DNA of 64,000 nt from assembly GCA_018466975.1 (NCBI GenBank), contig CM031556.1, positions 1,054,001-1,118,000 of the forward strand, in the 5' to 3' direction. A model generated the notes under the pieces. That model saw only the letters and a program-made list of their open reading frames with translations, had not been told where the DNA came from and did not search any database. Position numbers and translations under genes: made by a program. This document shows positions 57,694 through 64,000 of this stretch, piece after piece (the stretch's first letter is position 1; every line of letters begins with the position of its first letter). Origin of the DNA: Sparassis latifolia (taxonomy: Eukaryota; Basidiomycota; Agaricomycetes; Polyporales; Sparassidaceae).

Positions 57694-59307
57694 ATGAGTT
57701 CTACACCTCCGTCTTCTCTACGTGACTTATACACCTCCCCATCCGATGCTTGGTCTTTTCTCCCACCACCTAGTTCTTCCGAGAATTCGACCGTCTTTTC
57801 CCCATCATCTACGCCATCGTACGAATGGTCTACTCGCACCAGGTCGAACCCGCTGTTCGAGCTGTCCACCTCTATCGGGAATGATTCTGCCTTGAATACA
57901 AATATCATCATTACTGTGAAAGGCCTACTGGCTGCGGCGTTCTTGCAGTATGCGACCACGGCACTCGTCATGCCACTTGATGTAGGGAAGACACTACTCC
58001 AGGTCCAGTGGGTTCCAAGAGACGCGGGAGAGGTAGTACCCGGAGCGGTGTTGACGACTGATGTAGTGGATGAGGAAGAAGAGGTATGATCGTGAGGGCC
58101 AATTTTCACGCTTGAGTTGGTTTGTTGAAGCGTGTGCGCCTTCACCATTTCGTACAGCTCAGCGACTCGTCGAACGAATACTTCGCGGACCCCAGTAAAC
58201 CCGACTCCTCTCCGTCCATCCCTCCAAGGCTGTCCGATGAGAGGGGATATGTCGTCAGGCAGTCGGTCCTGGAGGAGGGTACCATACCTGAATACGTCAT
58301 CCCAGTCGGCAGTGCAGCTGGTTCGTGGGGAATGGCGAAGCGGTTAGGACGATTTCGCGCAGAAGGCTGGTTGTCGCTTTGGAAAGGTTAAGACTGGCGT
58401 TTTTGGGACTTTCAGCCACTAACGTCTTCGCATAGGCCTGTTGACATCCAGCGTCAGCGATGCGCTTTCAGTGGGTTTGCAACCATTGATCCACGCTGTC
58501 CTCCAATCCGTGCTCTCCCCCGCTCTTCCTTTATTGTCGACTTCCCCCATGCAACCACTACTTCTCCCTGTAGCCTCTCACGTCCTGACAGGCTTCTTCC
58601 TCTCTCCTCTCGACCTCATCCGCACTCGCCTCATCGTGCAGTCTGCAATGCCGCGGTATCGCACCTACTCTGGGCCCATCGACGCCCTCCGCCAGATCCT
58701 CTCCCACGAGGGCGGCCTCAAGGGCGTGTACTTCCATCCACACCTCCTCATCCCGACGCTGCTCGACTGCACCCTCCGCACACTCGTCCCGCTCACGCTC
58801 CCAGGGCTCTTCGCGTCATACCTTAGCTTCGGCGGCGCGCCGCTGTCGCCCGAGACGCGCCCGTTCATGTGGAGCGTCGCGGAGCTTCTCGGCGGCTTCG
58901 CGGGGCTGCTCATCACGCTCCCGATCGAGACCGCGCGCAGGCGGCTGCAGGTGCAGGTACGTGGGACCGCGAAGCCGCTCAAGGCGTGCGTGGAGCTGCG
59001 CCCTGCGCCTTATAACGGCGTCGTCGACGCGCTGTGGCATATCCTCACGGAGGAACGGTCAGACCTTCCGCTGAAGCCCAAGAAACGGCATCGGCGGCAC
59101 TCGAGCGGGAAGGCGAAGGGTAAAGAGAAAGAGAAGACTGCGGAGGAGCCTGAGGATGTTTATGAGGAGAACGAGAGTTGGTTGAGGAACACGGGCGCCG
59201 GTCAGCTGTATCGTGGACTGGGTATTCGAATGGCGGCGAGCGTTACTGTGTTCGTACTCGGGATGCTCAGCGGTGACGAACCGGATGTGGGGTGGGCAGA
59301 GTTGTAA
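57694..59307 (+). CDS. ugo1: Ugo1-like mitochondrial carrier-fold protein
   Basis: Ugo1 is a modified carrier protein of the outer mitochondrial membrane that links Fzo1 and Mgm1 in mitochondrial fusion. A Ser/Pro-rich cytosolic N-terminus is followed by degenerate carrier repeats: MPLDVGKTLLQVQWVP, then SPLDLIRTRLIVQSA with YRTYSGPIDALRQIL, and LPIETARRRLQVQ. A large basic insert (KKRHRRHSSGKAKGK) lies before the last helix GIRMAASVTVFVLGML. The Px[DE]xx[RK] motifs are incomplete for a true solute carrier, which favours Ugo1 over a metabolite carrier. Start ATG 57694. Two short introns. Confidence 0.75.
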
Positions 59308-59630
59308 GGGTGTAGCACTGCGTCTAGCGACATTGTTTCTGTTCGTCCTTGCATATCTCGCAGCCACATAAACACAACCACAACCTCCATTCATACGAGA
59401 AATGATGTCTTCCGGTTAAATTTAATAGTAATCACAATGGATGGAAATCTGCATGTGATGGCACGACTTCTAACTTCTCTAACTAATCGGTCGGGAGAAC
59501 CTCCTCGAAAGTTAAGAAACAAGTCGTGCTCAACGTCGAGCGACACCACAACACTCTATCAGCATTAAACGAATTTTCGTGTAAGAAACCGTGGGCAGTA
59601 TCATCAGTCAGTCAGCAGCAAAGCGTATGT
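59308..59630. other. Convergent 3' intergenic region
   Basis: 323 bp between the convergent UGO1-like and Myb/zinc-finger genes; no feature seen. Confidence 0.6.
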
Positions 59631-61799
59631 TCACGGGTTTCGGACTACAGGAAGGGCCTTGTTCTGTAGTTTCTCGGCCATCTTGCGGGCCAACGCCGGT
59701 GGAACAACGTCTAGTTGAGCAGGCATATCGGGGGGATGGCCCTGCATACACTGGTCAATACGGAGGAGCCATCTGCGAAATATTTATCACGCACATGGGC
59801 CAGGTGGTATCGCAAGCCACTCAGTTGCTTGTACTCGTTGCGACAACCAGGGTATGTGCAAGGAAAAGTCTTTGCTTTGACCCGACTGCTTTCCACCTGG
59901 CTCGGGTCAGTAGTGGAGTTCGTAGACTCAGCGGGTATCGGGACGCTTGCTGCCAGTGCTTGTTGAAAGTGTGTCTTGGAACTGATAGAAAAAGAAGAAC
60001 ATTGTGTCAAACCAGACTATACGGTGAAAAACGCCGAAATGAATCGTACATTTGCAAATGATATTGGAGGCCATTAATGTTCTGCCAGCGATGAGCTTAA
60101 AGACGTACAACTGAGAGATTCTAGGCTGACCTTCCAGCTCTTGCCGCAACCGGCCAATCCACATTTGAATGGCTTGCTACCGAAGTGATCTTGCGGGTGC
60201 TTTGCCCTGTTATGTTCGAGCAGATCTCCAGACGTCGCGAAACAGGCGCTGCTCGTGATGGTGCCCTCAGGCCAACAGAGCTGATGACCGCAAGCATACG
60301 CCAGCACACCTGAGCTGCAAAAGGATCACTGGTCGGCACACCCACAGCAGTATAGAAGAGGTTCACAACACTCACTCTGATGTGGCCGGAAGGTTGGCAG
60401 AAAGACGTAGCGACCACCCGCGCGAAGTACACTGCCAATTCGCGCTCGGCGCGGCAGAACAAAGTGCGGTGTCGTGGACCGCAGGGCTGCTCGGTGGCTC
60501 ACTGCCGGCTGCACTCATAGGTGTTTCAAAGTCACCGGAAGAACTGGGCAGCGAGGCCGGCAGTGACAAAAGAGTAAGCACAGACGAAGCTGGAGTTAAT
60601 ATGACACTCTGAATCTCAGGAGAGGCTCCGATTGCCACCGGAAGTTCACCACAACCATGTGTGTGGTTCATCTCCGAGTCAGAAGGTCGGCCATTTTGAT
60701 AGTACCTGCTATCATTATAGTCGACGCCAGAGAGATTATCAAGTGCGACAAACGCCGCATGGTCAGGTTCGTGCACAGTCGGACCGGCACTCGAGGAAGC
60801 TTCGGTCAAGTTGAGATGTTCGGAAATGGGAGAGGGATATAGAGCGTAATGCGCCTGCGGAGACGGCGAGGTAAGAGGACTCGATAAAGCCCTACTCAGG
60901 GAAGAGGAAGCATATTGGAAGGGCGGACGATCGACCGGGTCGGAGCAGACATCAGTTTGATCATAGGAAGTATCCAGTGCAGCGAAGTCTTCCGATGGTA
61001 GGTAGGACGGTGGCGTTTCACCCAGTGGCAGCATCGCATCGATAGGCAGCGTCGACAAAGAGGACATGAAGTGTGAAGCATCGTGGTCCCAGAGCCGGGA
61101 ATCAACAGGTATTGCCATCCATTGAGTCGAGGTATCATCAAGAGGAGGTTGGTCCATGTCGACGTTCGCCACAGAGAGAGTTGATTCAGAAGGCTCACGG
61201 CGAGAGGCCTTTTTCCTCTCCAACATCCTCCATCTGGTGACAACACGTCAGAACGATCGTTGGACGCCACAGAGTCAAAGCGCGACCTGTTTCGACAGCT
61301 CAACCCGCTTCTCCTCAACTGCTGTCCCATTTGCCCCCACTTGCCTCCCAGACGTGCATATGCCTCCTGAAGCGCGGCGTCTTCGTCAGTTGTCCAGTCA
61401 TCCCGCCTGAGAGAAGGATCCAATGCCTCCCGATAGCGCTTTGAACATGCATCATCTGTCCTGCCAGAAATTTGACGGGCAATGACAGACCACTTAGTTC
61501 CGTGCACAGCGTGAAGAGACAATAGAAGTTGGTCCTCCTCCGCGGTCCAAGCGGACTTCTTGATGGAGGGGGAAAGCGAATGAAGCCACCGCTGTTACAT
61601 CGATGCAATCCGGTCAGATCATGGTACTATCGTGAATATACACGTAGGTAATCGCCTTTCTGCAAGCCTTGTTGGTGCGCCCAGGGACACAGAGCGCAAC
61701 ATTCTTCCAGTTGTCAATTTCCCCATGCACAGCTACCGCCTGGGTGAGCAAATTGTCTTCATCTTCCGTCCATTGCCTCCAGACAACCCCTTCGCGCAT
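59631..61799 (-). CDS. Three-repeat Myb protein with Sfp1-like C2H2 fingers
   Basis: A probable transcription factor. Three Myb/SANT repeats open the protein: WRQWTEDEDNLL...NKACRKRW, SAWTAEEDQLLLSL...DACSKRY, and DDWTTDEDAALQEA...SCRNRW. A long Ser/Pro/Asp-rich, likely activating, middle follows. After several short exons come two C2H2 fingers: PFKCGLAGCGKSWK-NINGLQYHLQ and FPCTYPGCRNEYK-QLSGLRYHLAHGHP. The NGLxYH shape and the final HGHP are typical of Sfp1-type fingers, which control ribosome-biogenesis and cell-size genes. The C-terminus is KMAEKLQNKALPVVRNP. The start is the ATG just before the first repeat; an upstream exon is possible. Confidence 0.82.
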
Positions 61800-61979
61800 T
61801 AGCAGGCAGCCTGCCCGAGCAGCAAGTGATGAAAAGTCGTGTATAGGTAAGAAAGGGACATGCTCAACACACCTTGACTCGACTAGAACAAAAATGGATA
61901 TTTTTGGGTTGCCTCACCTTTTCTAGAAATATTATTCCAGTGGGACATTACGTAACCCAACCTCTCTCCAGCTTCAGTC
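61800..61979. promoter_or_regulatory. 180-bp divergent promoter of the Myb gene and PRP17
   Basis: Only 180 bp separate the two start codons, so promoter and both 5' UTRs must share this space. No TATA box is evident. Confidence 0.45.
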
Positions 61980-64000
61980 ATGTCTCTTCTGCCTGGATAT
62001 TCCTCAGATGAGGATTATGCTACATCTCTCTCGGCTTCGGCGGATACCTTTGGACTGTCTGCTATCCCAGCAGCCAAGAAAATACGGCTAGACGAACCTG
62101 CTACCTCCATTAGCCCGCAGGCTGCACCAGATGTGCTCTCTGAGGTGCGTAGACGCGTCCTCGAAATTTCGGATGGTGCTTGAAGGGTACGTGCAGGATC
62201 CCCTCAAGCAGACGTCTTTGGTCACACGACCGACAGACACCCGAATGAACGTCAATATCACCTATAACGACATGATGCTCCCGGTGCAAGGGCCGGAGAA
62301 CCCTTTCGGTGACCGTAATCGGTTCTTGAATCAGAATGCCCTCGCAGGCCATGTGGAGGAACAGTCGATGACCGAGCATGCGTTCCGGCAGCAGCATCTT
62401 ACCCACTCTATCTTGGGCTATTCTGCCAACCCTTCTGTCGATCCGAACGCACCGGCAATCCTGGGTTCGGTCGAGAAAGCTCAAGCGAACAACTTCGCGA
62501 CTATTGACGCATTGCGGACGTCGAAGAAGGAAAAGAAGGATTTAAAGCGGAAGCGGAAACAGCGAGGCGACCTCGAGATTGTGGACGGGGAGGGGGCATA
62601 CGAGGGTCCATGGACAACTTGGTCGGGAGATAACCCCAATGAAGTTGCGGTGGAAGAACCAGATGCAGAGGAGGAATCGGAAGAGGAGCCAGAGGTGCAG
62701 GTGCAGACGAAGAAGGCGAAACCGAAGCGTGGCGCACCGGGTCTGGAGTCGTCCGTCTTCCATGGCAAGTCGATGACAGACTACCAGGGTCGCACGTACA
62801 TGTCCCCGCCCCTCTCGGAAGCGCCACAGCTACAAGCCGAGGCGGGGTCGCAAGAGACGTTCATTCCGAAGGTTTGCATCCACACGTGGACCGGGCATAC
62901 ACAGGGCGTGTCAGTTATACGTTTGTTCCCCGATACTGGCCATCTACTTCTTAGTGGGTCCATGGACACCAAGATCAAGGTGCGTGTTCTGGTCTGACTT
63001 TATATCACGATGCTGACGCCGCTACTAGCTGTGGGATGTTTATACTCACGGCAATTGTTTGCGAACGTTCCATGGCCACATGAAAGCGGTGAAAGATGTG
63101 ACATTTTCGAACGACGGTCGCAGGTTCTTGTCTTGCGGCTACGATCGTCAAATGAAACTGTGGGACACAGAGACCGGCGCATGTATCAAACGTTTTAGCA
63201 ACGGTAAAATCCCGTACGTTGTGCGTTTCCATCCGGACGAGGATAAGCAGAATATATTCCTCGCCGGTATGTCCGATAAAAAGATCATACAGGTGAGTGC
63301 TCATTGGTGAATGTCCTGTCATCTCCCAGCTAATCCAATATTAGTACGACATCAACTCTGGCGAGATTACACAGGAGTACGACCAACATCTAGGTCCGGT
63401 CAATACTATCACGTTCGTGGATGAAAATCGACGATTCGTCACGACCTCTGATGACAAGACCATCCGTGCTTGGGACTTCGATATCCCCGTCGTAATCAAG
63501 TATATCGCCGAACCGCATATGCATTCCATGCCTGCGGTTACGGTACATCCAAACAGTAAGACTTCTGGAAATATCAGTAGCATGACTGCTGAATTTTGCC
63601 TGTAGAGAAGTACTTCGCAGCCCAGAGCCTGGACAACCAAATTTTGGTCTACAGCACGGATAATTTCAGGCAGGCACGAAATAAGCGCTTCGCAGGGCAT
63701 TCAGTTGCTGGTTACGCTTGCCAGGTGGGCTTCTCTCCTGATGGCAAATGGATCAGCAGCGGCGATGGCGAGGGCAACGTCGTGTTCTGGGAATGGAAGT
63801 CCGGCCGCATTAAGTCGCGTCTTCGGGCACATTCGAAGGTAGTAATTGCACACGAATGGCTTCCTCATGAGACAGTACGTGCGATGTTCGGAGGTACCGC
63901 GGCGATTCTCATATGTTCTTTTCACAGTCAAAAGTTGTGACGGCGTCTTGGGATGGGTTGATCAAGCTATGGGTACGTGCCGTGAAGCGTAAGTTTGAAT
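61980..64000 (+). CDS. prp17: Prp17/Cdc40, second-step splicing factor (3' end cut)
   Basis: A WD40 protein of the spliceosome required for the second catalytic step and for cell-cycle progress. Exon 1 is 61980-62144; exon 2, 62197-62979, joins in phase. The N-terminal part has [20 protein letters not shown] and [22 protein letters not shown], family hallmarks, and an acidic/Lys-rich linker. The WD40 propeller starts at [15 protein letters not shown] and continues through [32 protein letters not shown] and [15 protein letters not shown] to [13 protein letters not shown] near the window edge. Prp17 normally ends one or a few residues after this motif, so little is missing. Confidence 0.94.

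Noticed and set aside
1..64000. CRISPR arrays, phage or plasmid genes, bacterial operons
   Set aside because: The gene structure is eukaryotic throughout (short spliceosomal introns, no operon-like spacing) and no regular spaced repeats were seen.

Overview
This 64 kb window is nuclear DNA of a filamentous basidiomycete, most likely an agaricomycete. Genes are dense and lie on both strands. Nearly all are split by many short introns (about 50-60 bp, GT...AG). The proteins are fungal (Spc7/KNL1, Ugo1-like, Alg10, OPT and AAAP transporters), and there is an intron-containing tRNA-Gln(CTG). The species cannot be named from sequence alone. I rebuilt gene models by hand from splice sites and protein motifs, so exon edges and some starts are estimates.

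Layout, left to right: NPL4 (+), tRNA-Gln (-), an ABCC/MRP-type ABC transporter (-), an F-BAR/RhoGAP protein (+), and a Pif1 helicase with an N-terminal RNase H1-type hybrid-binding domain (-). Next comes a repeat island (about 17.2-19.6 kb): a long inverted repeat encloses a truncated dehydrogenase fragment and a low-complexity ORF, and its right arm is split by a 514-bp hAT-type non-autonomous element with a perfect 8-bp target duplication. After it lie a short-chain dehydrogenase (+), a DEDDy 3'-5' exonuclease (+), SGT2 (-), PRP19 (+), an oligopeptide transporter (-) divergent from a TauD-type dioxygenase (+), MTQ2 (-) divergent from ALG10 (+), a disordered coiled-coil protein (+), SPC7/KNL1 (-) divergent from a kinesin-6 (+), a tricalbin (-), a vacuolar amino-acid transporter (-) divergent from a UGO1-like carrier protein (+), a Myb/Sfp1-type zinc-finger protein (-), and PRP17 (+), which runs off the right edge.

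Most of the window is housekeeping: protein quality control (NPL4, SGT2), splicing (PRP19, PRP17), mitosis (SPC7, kinesin-6), ER N-glycosylation (ALG10), translation termination (MTQ2), membrane contact sites and mitochondrial fusion (tricalbin, UGO1). The less ordinary content is the nested repeat island, two domain fusions (RNase H1 domain + Pif1; three Myb repeats + Sfp1-like fingers), the apparent ATG-only first exon of NPL4, and the OPT/TauD divergent pair with a CACGTG site. No CRISPR, phage, plasmid or virus sequence was seen.
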